A stretch of DNA of 64,000 nt from Heterobilharzia americana (Eukaryota > Platyhelminthes > Trematoda > Strigeidida > Schistosomatidae), in the NCBI GenBank assembly GCA_944470555.2, contig OX104127.1, positions 56,390,140-56,454,139 on the forward strand, in the 5' to 3' direction. Below the pieces are notes generated by a model. That model saw only the letters and a list, made by a program, of their open reading frames with translations, was not told the origin of the DNA and did not search any database. Of the stretch, positions 46,190 to 57,999 are shown one piece after another. Within the stretch, counting starts at the first letter, position 1. The number at the start of each line of letters is the position of its first letter. The position numbers and the translations under genes were made by a program.

Positions 46190-49130
46190 ACTACATCTAG
46201 GCTAGTGTCCTGAGAATAATCTTCCTATAAAGAGCTTTAGAATTAAAACGTATGAATCGCAATGGATAGACTGTCTTCCTATAACTGCGTTCCAACCAAT
46301 ACAGACTCTGGATAGAACTTTAGGATCTCTAGCCATGGATGTATGTTGTGCATCTGAGACACAAATGCAGGATCTGAGTGTGGTTACTAAACTAATCTCA
46401 CCTGACCAGTGAGGTGAATCCACAAAATCCGTCTTAAGAGTATCCTGAAAGTGAACGACTAGATCACGCTGGTCTAGGTATAGCATTGAGCTTTAGGGAA
46501 AAATGTCCGCTACTCGACTGGACACTAGTAAACAGCTGTCGATATGCTGTTTGACTGAATGAATCAGTAAAAAATAACTAAGAAGAATCGTTAGGCTAAC
46601 CGAGGCTTATTTGTAGTCTCCACCTACGCACCGACAGACAGGGGTTGAGATGGTGTAATGAGTGAATTCTACGAGAAGCTGTCAGTTTCGCTACAGAAAG
46701 CGAAACGTTCAGATCTAGTCATAATGGCAGGTTACTTCAACGCTCAAGTAGAGAGTCTGAGCCAGTCGGGAAAGACATCTTGGAAGCATTTACGAAATCC
46801 CATGCAAACAAACCAACAACGGCGATCGTCTGCTGCAATCTGTCCCGACAACCACCTGTTTCTGGTCAGTGCTAACTTCAGGCATAAGAAAAGACACTGT
46901 CTTACATGACGTCCGCTAATATCAAGCCAACGATGCACACTGATAGATCATGTTACCATAACTCATCGTTAGAAAGGATCGGTGGAGGATTACCGCTCTT
47001 TCTTGGGTGCCTGCTTGAACTCCGACAACGCAGCAGTCCCAGCAGGTATAGTTCTGCGCCCTACTTGTCTCAGGAAACAAGAGATAGTTAAACTTATGTA
47101 TGCTGGTTTGGAAGATGAGAACGTGAAGTATATGCTTAAAAGGCAGATAAGTAACTATTTAAGTGAACGAGACAACAATCTTCCTTCGATGATACCTATG
47201 ATGCTATTAACTTTGCTGTAGAAACAGCGGCAAAGACAGTTGGCAACCTATACCCGAAGATTAGCGAATGTCAACGAACTTCTGAAACGTCATTGGAACT
47301 GATTAATTTGAGAAGACTGACCCCACCTAGATCTGACCACGATGAAAAGCGAAAGTAACTTAAACGTTGATTGACCAAAGGTCTTCGCTCTGATCGTTAG
47401 CAGCGGTGGTTGGTAAGAGAGAAATAGATGGAGAAGGCATCAAAGTTCGGTAACACTCCACAACTATTAGGTTTTATTAAGGACACTAGCAAGGAGAAAC
47501 CGACGGTCAGTGAAACCATCACCGAAAAGGGCGGGTCGTTGATAACATTTCAAGACAGATAGCTAGAATGTTGAGCAGAGCTCTACAAAGCACAGTTAAA
47601 CTGCTACTCAGTAACACTTCTGTTGACCAACATCCAGTCTGAACCTGAATCGCCCGTAGATATCGGTCCTCCAACTCTCATGGAAGTTGAAAAGCTGTTT
47701 CGAAAGTGGAACGATGCAAACCAGAATGACCTGACAATTTATCACCAGATGCTTTTAAGGATAAATGTATGAAATCGCCTTTTCAGATTGATATAGGTAC
47801 TACTTAGTTTAGCGAAATCAGAGTTGGCCGCGTAAGAGAATGGTATACTTCACTGATCATTACAGTTTATAAAAAAAGAGAGAAGTCTTCTCAATAAAGA
47901 CCGTAGAGGAATTTGTTAGATCAATATGTGTCCGACATCCTACAATTCACAAGCATCCGACACCTAAATCCAACTAGACAGCAGCAAACTCCAGAAAACA
48001 AGGCAAGTTTCACATCTGAAAGAGGCCAAATCGATCACATTTTCACCCTCAAACAGGTTCTGAAACACAGACATACTTACCAGCCAACGGCCTACACTCT
48101 TCATATCTCTCCACCTGAAGATGACATTTGACTCAGTCGACTGTGCTGTGTTGTGGTAGTATCCCACTGTGAAGGGAATGCCCAGTAAGTATATAGTGAT
48201 TGTCAAAGCTCTCTACTAAAGCTCACCCAGCAATGTCAGGGCTTATAGAACGTTGTCATCAGAATTGACGACAATTAGTGATGTCAACTAGGAAAGCGCA
48301 CTGACGCCGTAGTTATTTGACCTAGTTGTGGACATAATCTTAGGCATCTCTGACTACACATGGGTTGATTTACTCTCTGGATGTCATCTGGTTGACTTGA
48401 AATATCCAAACAACATTGCCCTGTTAAGTGAGGACGCTGATAAAATGCAGGTAGGATCTTCTGAATACGTTGAGCAGAAACGTATTTGACCAGAATGCGT
48501 TAAGCTGATTGCTGTCAAAAACATGACGATGCGAAAGGACTGCTCTGCAACCACTCCTATTTTGATGATAGGGAGTGAAGTGGTGAAATATGTCGACCAC
48601 TTCACTTGGTGAGTTGCATCAACCCAAACGGGCTGGTTGCTGGTGGAATCTCAGCTTGGATACACGAAGCCAGCTTAGCATTTGCCAACTTGCATCATCT
48701 ATTGAGCTAACTGGTGAGATATCCGAATGCCTAATAAAGGACAAGTATACTGCGCTGCCGTTCGTTCTACTTCTCATATGGCTCCGAGGCATGGCTATCA
48801 AAAGTAGAAGACATGAAGCGGTTACAGTTTTAGAAGGCACATGTCTTCTTAGCATCACCCACGATTAGTAGAATCACCATGTGAGTAATGAGGAGGTCAG
48901 ACGAAGGGTATTAGGCGAACCAAACTTGTACTGAATATGCCAACACACCGCCTAACTTGACATATCACACGAGATGAAGTTGGATTAGATTAAAAAGGAG
49001 TTCAGAGTGCCCAGATGAAAACGTGGCACCAGTTGAGGAAGTCTTTGACTGCTTATCTGACTTTAGACTGCGTCTAACTAAGACTATACAAAGCCGGTAA
49101 ACATACTGCAGGCGATCAACGTTACATTTT
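46190..49130 (+). mobile_element. RTE-like retrotransposon, near full length but decayed
   Basis: Forward copy with endonuclease and RT parts in order, over multiple frames. HLRHKCRI-like CVSETRIQ relic near 46350; GIALSFREKCPLLDWTLVNS near 46480; YAPTDRG near 46620; VIMAGYFNAQVESL near 46720 (GDFNA motif); SANFRHKKRHCLT near 46870; GGSLITFQDR near 47530 and IGPPTLMEVEKLFRKWNDAN near 47660 (linker); ERGQIDHIFTLKQVLKHRHT near 48020 (RT start); SDYTWVDLLSGCHLVDLKYP, then NNIALLSEDADKMQ near 48410 (motif C, YADD decayed to YPNN); GQVYCAAVRS near 48745; and KTWHQLRKSLT near 49020. Same family as 11450-12390. No frame is intact. Confidence 0.82.
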
Positions 49131-49289
49131 TATGTATTACACACTGGCCGAAAAATTAACAATGCACCTAGGTTATCTGACCATGAGTTACTACGACTCC
49201 CAGATCATTTTGGGTCAACTATGAGTATACGGAAATCCCACCAATGTTAAGGCTTTCGAAACCCTCGTGGCTTTTTGATTATTAGAGAT
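49131..49289. other. Short junction between RTE-like and CR1 sequence
   Basis: Nothing recognised. Confidence 0.35.
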
Positions 49290-50760
49290 AGATTACCCAC
49301 TTTGTTGCCGACCGAACTGTCACACTGCATGAACTTCTAATATGCACTAAATTATAAAGCTATAAGCTTGATGAGTACTGCAGTGAAAATTTAAGAGAGT
49401 AATTTGGAAAGCCACTACAGTACATCTCGAAACCAGTGCCTTACTACCTCGATTGCAGCATGGTTTCGTGGAAGTTTTTTTTGCTTGAAAACCATTCTCA
49501 CAGTCAGCGGAAGTTAGACTAAGCCCAGTGGTGATAGGCAGCCCATAGATTTAATTTGGATGGACTTCAGTAGGGTGTTTTACAAGCTACCTAGGTCCAG
49601 GTTGTTCATGGAGCTGGGAAGTTAGAGAATAATTAACAATCTACCTGTATGAATTACAAAGTTCCCTTTTGGTAAGAGACAGAGACTGGGAGCCGGTACT
49701 TAATTGTCCTCCTACAAGCCACCGAGTGGAGATCCCCAGGACAGTCTATGGTTCACTGCTATTTCTCTCATATATTAATGAACTCCCTAGCACTGCGATA
49801 TCTCCCACACTTCTTACCGATAATGTAGAAATCTGTTGAGAAATAAAGGATGACGATGAACTGCACACACGTGGGACAGACCTAAACAGTTTGTTAATCT
49901 CTTTAGTGAAATGCACGATACCGACCAATGCAAATATGTATATGACCATGTGCTTTGGATAAAAACACCCATGACATTAGTGGGACTTGTCTAACTTTAG
50001 CATTAACCCACAATGACTTAAGAGTAGTGATAATTCATGTTTTCGACCGATAGCTCTTCTACCGGTTCTATCGAAAGTCATAGAATGCCCGGTAGATGAC
50101 CATTAGAGAAAGTGCTTGAACAAAAAAGGAGCACTAAGTTATGCTCAACACGATTCCCGAAAAGGTAGGTCCCATGCCTTCAACCTGCTGGGAGCTGATG
50201 GTAAGTGGACGGCATGCTGAGACCACAAGTCCATGTGATTTTCCCACGCCCTTCGACATAATCTCACACGCCACTCTCATAAGCGAAATACTAAGGTTGG
50301 ATTACAGCTGTCAGGTGCCATCCGGAAAAGAGAGTTATTTAGGCGGCAGAAAATGCTGTCCAAAGGTCAACAGGCTTTGCTCGACTTGGAGGACATCATC
50401 ATCTGGTGTATCATAAGGAGTAATTTTGGGTCCATTGCTGTTCCTTCCTTTTATGAACGACCTCCTACTGACTCTCAGCTCTCCGATCCTGTTTTACGCT
50501 AAAGGTGTTGAGTTATGAATAGATGTGACATCCGAAACAGAATCAAGTGCACCACAAAGTTATCTCAGATTGCTTGCAGAGTAGTATTTAACCTGGATAA
50601 ATCCTGTGCCACATTTTTTTCCGCACTCCCGATTCGCTGGAAGTATCTTACCATCTCTGTGGTACGCAGCATTCACACATCCCCTCGGATAAAGACCCCG
50701 GATTAATAGTGAATGACAAGCTAGACACCTTCAACAGTCAACCATAAGGTGTCTCCAGAG
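49290..50760 (+). mobile_element. CR1-clade retrotransposon, RT relics, partly duplicated
   Basis: Forward CR1 relics: KAISLMSTAVKI near 49355, SIAAWFRGSFFCLKTILTVS near 49450 (the QHGF-x-G-x-S block), PIDLIWMDFSRVFYKLPRSR near 49550 (motif A), and a GDPQDS relic near 49730 (motif B). A second pass follows: QHDSRKGRSHAFNLLG near 50145, then relics of CDVIFLDFAKAFDIISHATL near 50240, SIAVPSFYERP near 50440 and LSDPVLR near 50480. Two QHGF-type blocks in a row show two CR1 copies or a partial duplication. Confidence 0.75.
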
Positions 50761-52445
50761 CCGGCGCAGTACCACACTTCAGATTTTTGTTTGAGGAAAG
50801 AGGTCTATTAGCCTATATTATCCCTTCTCCAGTAGACCCCCGTCCTTGTCTAGCCCTCTTCTCAAAGATGCAGTTGATGACGCGGATACCACTTCTTCGA
50901 GAAGTCGTTTCCAAGTGTTGACTACTTGACGAGAGAACCACTACTCTACCTGGATTAGTTTCGTCCTGTCTTTTTGTATTCTCCTGATATATCCTCTAAG
51001 GTGTCTCAACCAAGCAAAAGCGAAAAGAGCAGATCAGGTCCGAAATCATTTCTTAGAATCCTGCATGGCATGATTAGATCTCCTTTCTGTCCGTGGTAAG
51101 ATAAGAGGAAGAAGTTCAGCCCCTTAAGTCGATCTTCATAGGTCAGGCCAGTCATCGTAGGGAACATACAAGTGGTTGCCCTTAAACTCTTCCCTCTCAG
51201 ATAACAATTTGCACCTTTGTATAGTTTTTCTAGTTTAGATCTAACTAAGGATGCGTATAAGACGGCGAACATATCACCACTTATTTTTGTAAACGTTTTG
51301 TGTAGTTCTCAAATTGTTCAGAAACTCCGAGCTGCGACCAACAAACACCGTGACGTGGTCTTCAAATCATAACTCGCTGTGACTCCCAGGACTTTTTAGA
51401 TCAGCATTCAAGGTAGAAGAGTACCACCAATATCGTGAGTGTCACCATCTGTGTGCTCCATATGCATGGTCAAACATTTATCTACGTTTATGGGCATTAG
51501 ACACTCCTCTGATCAGGTAAATAAGCTGTGTAGGTCTGTCTAAAATACACGTATATCCTCGTCATTTCAAATTTCTTGCAAGATTTTTACATCACCAGTG
51601 TTGAGAAATACGAGAGATTCCGCGGTATTTGGCAGCTCATTTGTGTAAAGGAAAAACAGCAGGAGACCTAAGAATGCGCCTTGCAGTATTCCACTCTATA
51701 CTGACTTCCAGGAAGAGAGTTGAGAATTGATCCTTATCTCCTTTTAATAGGCAAGTCTTTGGTCCATGGAGGCAGATTGTCCTTGGTTCCGAAACTTTCC
51801 AGTTTCCCGAGTCACCTGGAATAATGTACCTTGTCGAATGCCCTTCTAATGTCTTTGAGAATGACAACTGCAGATATCCTATTATCCTTAGACAAGCAAA
51901 CTTTTTCCGACTGTGGAAATGTTCATTAAGCAAGAAAAATTCCTGCAGAAGCCACGCCGCGAACAAAACAATAGAGTTTTGCTCCCTCAGTGAACTGTAA
52001 TGGCTTTCTTGCTTGCTCTTTCTAGGGTCTTTACTACAGTACAAATCAAGTTTATCTGTCTATAATTTGACGGATCCTTTCTAAAACCTGCTTTGTATAT
52101 AGGTAAACCTATGGCGTCTTCCAGTCATTTGGGAGTGCGTCTTCACTAAGGGACAGTCGAAACATAGTAGTCAGTGACCCGGCTACATAGAGTGGAAAGC
52201 TTTCCGATCAGAACTGGGTGCAACCCATCCGATTCTGTTAATTTTTTCACATCGAGAGTACTTAATGTCCGAAACACATCACTGAGATTGATCCTTGCAG
52301 AGTTTAATCTGCTGGATGTCAATGCTTCTGAATTAGTGTCCACAGAAGGTTCTTGTGTGAGAAATTCAGTAAAATATCCAGCCATAACTCCTGTTTTTTA
52401 CTTATTGTCTTCAACTAAACAATCAGTTTCTGTCCCGTTACCCGA
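50761..52445 (-). mobile_element. CR1-clade retrotransposon nested in reverse orientation
   Basis: Minus-strand order from high to low coordinate: MAGYFTEFLTQEPSVDTNSE and LSTLDVKKLTESDGLHPVLI (52385-52146), a KAFDKVHYSR-like relic near 51820, GAFLGLLLFFLYTNELPNTA near 51660 (motif B to B'), a VFLNTGDVKILQEI relic (motif C), then YASLVRSKLEKLYKGANCYL and LTYEDRLKGLNFFLLSYHGQ (51272-51006, C-terminal block). It sits between forward CR1 parts at 49290-50760 and 52450-53470, so it is a nested insertion. Confidence 0.75.
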
Positions 52446-53470
52446 GACTTCTTCCTGAAGTTATATAAGACCCATAGACGACCTCAAAGATTTCATTACG
52501 TCATTGCACTACCACACCTCAACCCTCTGGGGAAAGCCCGGAGATAAGCAATGAAGGGAGTTATAGGAATGCGGCAGAACCCCTTATGAGGACAGGCTGA
52601 GAGACTGAGGACTTTACTTCCTTAGCTACCGTAGGCTACGTAGTGACTGATAACGGTTTACAAACTACAAGTAATCCAAGTCATCTGAAAAGCGGAATCC
52701 TAGCAAAATGCCATTTTAGTAATCCTCGCAGTAACCTAGGAAGAATCACCCATCAAAATTCGAAAACCTCTGTGTGTTTACCCACTTTCGCTCTACCGCT
52801 TTGAGGCTACTGGAACTCATTGCCTGCCAAGAAAGCTACTGCTTGTCTGTCGACAGCTTCAAAAAGAGGTTAGACAGCTACGTAACGACGTACGGTTCGC
52901 ACTCATTCAGCTGGGATACTGAACAAGTTGATACAACCAAGTAATTCCAAACAACACAGTACAGTCAAACCTTCCATCAAATCTTCTGTATCTCAAACTT
53001 GACTTAACCTTATATTTGCCCACTAGACGTCTCCTCCAGTTTCCATATCCCCACAAATTAAGCTGCCATTTCCATTCCCGATTCATTTCATAACCTCACT
53101 TGCTCCTTCTTTTCCCTCTGTCTCCGTGGTCTCGTCCTATTTATTAAGTTTCACAATAGTACTTTTATCGCCACTGAATACACCTGGGTTTCTCCTCCCT
53201 TTCCACCTTGTGTTTTGCACTTTCACTATCTTGTTTCCGCTGGATATCTTCTCATCTTTTCTGTCTTCTTTTTAAAACTAGTCTGAACAACTGTGTGGTG
53301 GCACGATAGCTGAGGAATCCATCTACATCACGTTGGAAAAACTATACACTCTCTACAAGTTTAATCAATATCCAACTGCTCGTTGATTATGCCGAATCGA
53401 CAACAGGCAAGTGTGCGGATCTACTGCACTGGAATCCATCAAGGACCTGTTCCATAAAACCTAGAATCGA
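52446..53470 (+). mobile_element. CR1-clade retrotransposon, C-terminal block and 3' UTR
   Basis: Forward frames hold KGVIGMRQNPL near 52555, LSLYRFEATGTHCLPRKLLL near 52790 and QLRNDVRFALIQLGY near 52870. This is the same end block as in 44118-44640. The 3' UTR (52945-53470) shares ordered landmarks with 43540-44117, including a GGTGGCACGATAGCTGAGGA segment and ATCCATCAAGGACCTG. It is the continuation of the forward copy interrupted by the reverse one. Confidence 0.75.
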
Positions 53471-54068
53471 ACGATAAAAAACAAATCAGTATCTAGTAAC
53501 AGTAAATTCGGTAGTGATTAGAGAAAATACAGCCGTCATACACCTGATAAACCTAACATAAGGCAAATGGAATGAATCTAGTAAGATTCTGCAGAAAATA
53601 TGGCTGAAGGAATACAAAAAATGAAACGTAATTGATTGTAAGCGATATCAAATAACTTTTTCAAATACTGAAATATTAGGCGTTAAAACACATGTGTCAT
53701 CACAGTGTCAGTCAGTTACTTCTACAGACTGGAATACCTTTGTTAATATTATCTAAAAAATTTATTTACATTTTAGACAACTCACCTCTTTAAATTCACC
53801 GGTAACGTAAATGGAGCGCTTTTGATTGCTATTTTAGTTTTCGCTCATGAAATGTGTTCATTTGTTTATGGCATGATTTTGCTTTGGAGTTTTTCATCTA
53901 TGAGTGGCCATTCTAATAAAGCGATAAGAAGGATATACATGCCTAAATAATAGTGTCAAGCACAGTAATAAACCTGAGGTTCGATCGGTAAATTTGAAAA
54001 TTCAAACGTGCCAATAAAGCCTTCTAATCGATTGATTTATTCAGTGAACGAAGCACTAGTTCGGAAAG
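53471..54068 (+). promoter_or_regulatory. Upstream region of the CCCH gene
   Basis: About 600 bp with no repeat or ORF recognised, immediately before the start codon of the zinc-finger gene. It should hold the promoter and 5' UTR. An in-frame TAG lies 12 nt before the ATG. I see no clear TATA element. Confidence 0.35.
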
Positions 54069-54335
54069 ATGGCTGATCCAGAGAAGAAAATCTGCCGTTA
54101 TTTTAACACATTAGGAGGTTGCTGGTATGGAGATAACTGTAAATTTTTGCATATACCGAATAAGAAGCCACCATGCAAATTCTATGGGTAGGTAAATCCA
54201 CAGTTATCCACTGAAAGCATTAGTTCCTCAGCTGGATGTCGCTATGGAGAAGGTTGTCATTTTTCACATGACAGAACGCCATTCAAATCGGTGGAGAATT
54301 ATAACAACAACCCGCCTGCTGAGTTAATAAAAGAG
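54069..54335 (+). CDS. CCCH-type zinc-finger protein, first two exons (partial gene)
   Basis: Exon 1 (54069-54187) starts MADPEKKICRYFNTLGGCWY and contains a full finger, C-x8-C-x5-C-x3-H, at residues 9-29. It ends in CKFYG. Removing the intron 54188-54223 joins this to SSAGCRYGEGCHFSHDR, giving a second finger with the identical C-x8-C-x5-C-x3-H spacing. Exon 2 (54224-54335) ends PPAELIKE at a perfect donor GAG|GTAAGT, so the protein continues. CCCH fingers of this spacing usually bind RNA, so an RNA-processing or RNA-regulatory role is likely; the subfamily is not clear to me. The start is supported by an in-frame TAG four codons upstream and a good context (AAAG-ATG-G). Later exons were not identified with confidence (55516-55632 is a weak candidate) and may lie beyond the repeats. 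Confidence 0.9.
54188..54223 (+). other. 36-nt micro-intron of the CCCH gene
   Basis: Begins GTAGGT and ends TTAG. Its removal restores both the reading frame and the exact finger spacing; leaving it in gives a stop (TAG) three bases into it. Very short introns near the 5' end of genes are typical of schistosomes. Confidence 0.88.
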
Positions 54336-55924
54336 GTAAGTATTTTGACTGTTGGAAATTTTACGCCCAAAAAACAACTTCTGATCGACATTTTAACTCA
54401 TATGACTCATCTGGAAAGCATCCCTTACCCCTTGATTCTTCTTCTGAATTCGAAAAGTTGTAACAACGGATTATGACATCCTAACCTTGGTAAATAACGT
54501 TAGCATTTAGACCAAGTAAAACCCCCTTTACTGATGGTAGTTTTCTGTACATCAAGAGCCTGGTGAATTGATTTTCCGGAGTTTTATTGCTTCAGCTGGT
54601 CTAAAACCTATTGTTCTCTACCTTGTAATAATCCCCAATTTTGTTCGACCAGCCTAAATGACTGCGTTGAGATGAAATTCGAGAAGTTCAGTCGCTCTAC
54701 TGAATCAAGATTTAAAAAGTACTTCCATCAGAGTAGAATCAACAACTAACGCCAAGTCAGGCTTAGCAAGATGGTATAACTGTTGAATCTTGGGATCCGT
54801 GAAACGAAACCTTTACTTGCTAATTTTTATGGAGTGAAAGAGTATCAAACACTTTCTTTTCCTATTCCAAGCAAAATGATGTAGGATCAACTTGAAATTG
54901 TTGTTTTTGAAAGTATCAAGTGGAAATCCTTTTGATGACTCATCAGCCATATCCATACATGTTGTTTCTGGTTTACAAGTAAGGGTGAGGAATAAAATGA
55001 GGTGTTGTCGTCAAGACGTTTAACATTCAGTTTGTATATGCAGCTCTCAAAGTATGGAATAGCTGCCAGATCGTCTGGTCTGCACAGATGAAGAGTAACA
55101 GCCTGGTTACTCCTTATCTGCTGATTCGTAGCATAACGGGTAATCCTGACCCACTTGTCAATAGATAATAAACATTAAGAAGTTAGAAATAAAGTTCTTC
55201 TCCCGTGTAACAGTATGAAACCCAGAACTGGAACATACCTTTTGGTGTGTAATCGTAACGGTAATACTTACATTGCTTTCCAACGTAAATCGGATAACAT
55301 GAGGAGATATCAGCTCTGTTTAACCAGGCTGTTGCAGGCCTTATCCTAACCAACACGCATCAATCAAAAGTGACAATGACTGGTAAACTGAAAAGACAAA
55401 CACCATAAGATTCGAAAAGATGTAATTTATTAGTTGAGTTGTTCGCTGTCCAATGAATATCAACAAAATCAGTTTCAATATTAATGTGGTATTGTTGCGT
55501 ATGGTGCTTGTCAAGAAGTTTCGATTATGTTACATTGGTACACAAAACACAGTCCATGTGTTCCCTGTCCACAACTTCGGCTACTTTGAGGAATATAGAA
55601 GAGTAGAAAACGTTGTAGACTTAATGGTTAATGTGAGATTATCATATATAATAAAATATATGATAAAGTTAATATACAGGCCCAGTTTAAGAATTTGTAC
55701 AACCAACTGGTAGATGCAAATGCAGTGAATAGAAATAAGTGATTCATTTTACTGACATACATCTTGTTTTATTAATAACATAATCGAAAAAATATTTGAT
55801 TGATCAAATAGATACGCGAATCAAAAAGATTATTCTTATGATACTTATAACTTTCCGTTGGTATACAAGTTCGAACTGCTCGCCCTTTATTGGCAGATGA
55901 GCTGTTATGCAAATAACTCGATAC
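54336..55924. other. Probable CCCH-gene intron, one weak exon candidate
   Basis: Follows the GTAAGT donor of exon 2. I see no transposon relic in it. One open stretch, 55516-55632, is listed as a weak exon. Confidence 0.45.
55516..55632 (+). CDS. Candidate later exon of the CCCH gene (weak)
   Basis: A 117-nt open stretch encodes KFRLCYIGTQNTVHVFPVHN followed by FGYFEEYRRVENVVDLMVN. It is bounded by an AG at 55514-55515 (poor polypyrimidine tract) and a good donor GTGAGA at 55633. It is in phase 0 at both ends, which fits exon 2's phase. The aromatic beta-like pattern is loosely reminiscent of a Tudor-type fold, but I would not name it. The acceptor is the weak point. Confidence 0.22.
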
Positions 55925-56105
55925 TACGGATTATTGATGATTTTATATTGATCTTGGTGACTAGTAGAGTAATCCAAGGCACGTGTTTGTGAGTGACGTT
56001 TTTCCATACCTCTTTTGGAACGACATCACTCACTGGAGTACAGATAAGTCTAGGTGACACGTCCGAAATAGGAAGAAATGTGCGTCCTAGATTCCTCTGC
56101 TAGTC
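55925..56105 (+). mobile_element. Old Sm-alpha-like copy with hammerhead relic
   Basis: Recognised by AACGACATCACTCACTGG and the 3' end CCTAGATTCCTCTGCTAG. The hammerhead segment is 56041-56100. The catalytic core has decayed (GTGACACG), but stem I keeps pairing through a matched change: TCCAG/CTGGA in other copies is TCTAG/CTAGA here. The other strand, GGAAGAAATG, keeps most of GAAA. Confidence 0.6.
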
Positions 56106-56404
56106 ATCAAAAAAATGTTAAACGAACTTCTGATGAGTGAATCGGTTAATAATCTTATACATAGTTGTATGAATTTGAGGAGGTCTCTTCTGCCATGTAT
56201 ATATCAAAAAATGAAGTTAACTAGCCTGATGATGAATCATTGAAGAACGAATCTTAGAGCTCAGAGAATATAAAACAGTTACCGACCACCAGCAAGGTAT
56301 TCCACTTAGATTAATTCATACCAACACTCAGTGGTTCATTTACTGATTGAACAGTTGAAATCTGTTAGTTGACAACTGGGTGAATATGCCCCAAAGACGT
56401 TTAT
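56106..56404. other. Spacer, nothing recognised
   Basis: May contain PLE 5' relics near the right edge. Confidence 0.35.
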
Positions 56405-56690
56405 CAACTCAACAAACTTTGTAAAATCATTCAGTGTGGCCTTCTTGTTCACAAAGTTACTACCCCAGGAAACCATAGACATTATATTTGAGTACTTCAG
56501 TCTTCATCTCATGTTAGCAACAGACTTCAGATGCTTTCATTTAATATGCACTCAGGATATCCGATATCAATCTAACAAAACTTCACCGTTAAACAGAGGG
56601 TTTTTAAAATTTTCTAATGTAACCATATATCATGATATTCTAGGTTATAAAAATTTTCACTTTAACTATCTGAGATAGCAGTTGTGGTTT
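56405..56690 (+). mobile_element. Penelope-like element C, RT fragment
   Basis: The open frame reads VAFLFTKLLPQETIDIIFEY, SLHLMLATDFRCFHLICTQD and IRYQSNKTSPLNRGF. This is the PLE RT segment SLFT-x-V-P-x-Q-E-T-I-D-I-I and the following block, up to just before the catalytic G-x-A-M-G-S region, where similarity stops. Confidence 0.75.
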
Positions 56691-56818
56691 GGCAGACCAG
56701 TACTGATACTAAGTGATGATTAAAAGTGAAATGAAAACTTGAAATGAGGCCGGATTCGAACCACTGAACACCAGGTTTCTGGCACGATACTCTACACACT
56801 GAGCTATGAGGTCCGACT
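56690..56818 (-). repeat. tRNA-like repeat, family 3
   Basis: Minus strand: CATAGCTCAGTGTGTAGAGT (A-box position) and GTGGTTCGAATCCGGCC (near-perfect B-box), with the tail TTTCATTTCACTTTTAATCA. Sister of 25335-25450 and 39715-39900. Confidence 0.68.
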
Positions 56819-56830
56819 TATCATATTATC

Positions 56831-56835
56831 ATTAA

Positions 56836-56869
<34 letters not shown>

Positions 56870-57990
56870 TGTCCCTTGTGTTCCTAATGGAACATGGGGC
56901 TTCAGTAGCACGTCTCCAGTGAACTCTGTTCTCTGCAATCTTTTGAACCTGGCTGCACGACAGCCCACAAGCTCTCATTCCCTCCTCACAAGATCTCCTC
57001 CATGTCACCCTCACCTAAGACGCCCAACTCGTCTCTTCCCGTCGGGGTTCCACCCGAGGGCCTGGCCTGACGCGTGATATTGCCAATCGGTCTTCTCAGT
57101 GTATGTCCAATCCATCTCCACTTTCTTCTCCTGCATATTCGTTGGGTGACAGGTTCTTGGTTGGTTCGTTGTCAGTCAGCCAGAGTTCCTAGTTGCTTAT
57201 TCTTATTATTCTGGCCATCTGAGCTTCAGTGACGAGTGAGCGTAGGTGGCAGTTGTTGATGAATATCTGTAGTTTGTTGGAAATCCCTTTCGTAACGCGC
57301 CAAGCTTCTGAACCATCACATAGAAGCACTGACTTGACGTTGGTGTTGAAAATCCGGATCTTGTTCCACATGCTGAGTGCAGAAGATCTCCAGGCTGGTT
57401 TCAGGTTAATGCAGGAAGGCCTGTCTTGCTGTCTTTCCGATCCTGGCTGCTTTGATGTCCTCATTTGTACCTGTGCCTCTCGTAATTGAAATGATGCTGC
57501 ATAGGTAGGTGCAGGTGAAAGAGACAACTTCCTTTAGATTCCTCACGTTGATGGTGATTGGAGCTTGTTGTTGGTTGGGTATCTTCATGATTTCTGTCTT
57601 CTCTACGTTCACTTGAAATCCCGTTTTCGCTGCCTTGCTTCTTCTGTTTTCGCCTGTAGATCTTCAAGTTCTTGCGACATCAGACACACGTCGTCGGCGA
57701 AATCCAAATCTTCTAGGGTGTTTTCATTGGTTCAGCGTATCTCCCTCTTCTCGCTCCTCACAGCTGTCTGTTGCATGATCCAGTCCGTCACAATCAGGAC
57801 GACCATCGGTTATAGTAGACAGCTTTGTTTCACTCCTGTCTTCACTTCAAAGGCATCACTAAGCTTCACATTGTGAATTACTTGGCTGGCATGTGGCGTC
57901 TTCATATAGTTGTTGGATGAGGTTGATGAATATTTGTGGCACTAAAACCGTAGTGTTGAAGCAACTGCCAAATTACTTCTCGACTACTGA
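56831..57990 (-). mobile_element. RTE-clade retrotransposon, 3' half with intact catalytic box (copy R10)
   Basis: Reverse copy with a long homogeneous (ATT)n tail (56831-56870, about 13 units). Minus-strand segments are LDFADDVCLMSQELEDLQ (the RT catalytic box in its normal form), GFQVNVEKTEIMKIPNQQQA, PITINVRNLKEVVSF, LKPAWRSSALSMWNKIRIFN, SVLLCDGSEAWRVTKGISNK and LQIFINNCHLRSLVTEAQMA. The 5' side includes a VFVKTGVKQSCLL-like relic (motif B). The long clean tail and normal box suggest the youngest RTE copy here, though small shifts remain. Confidence 0.9.
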
Positions 57991-57999
57991 CCACATTTT

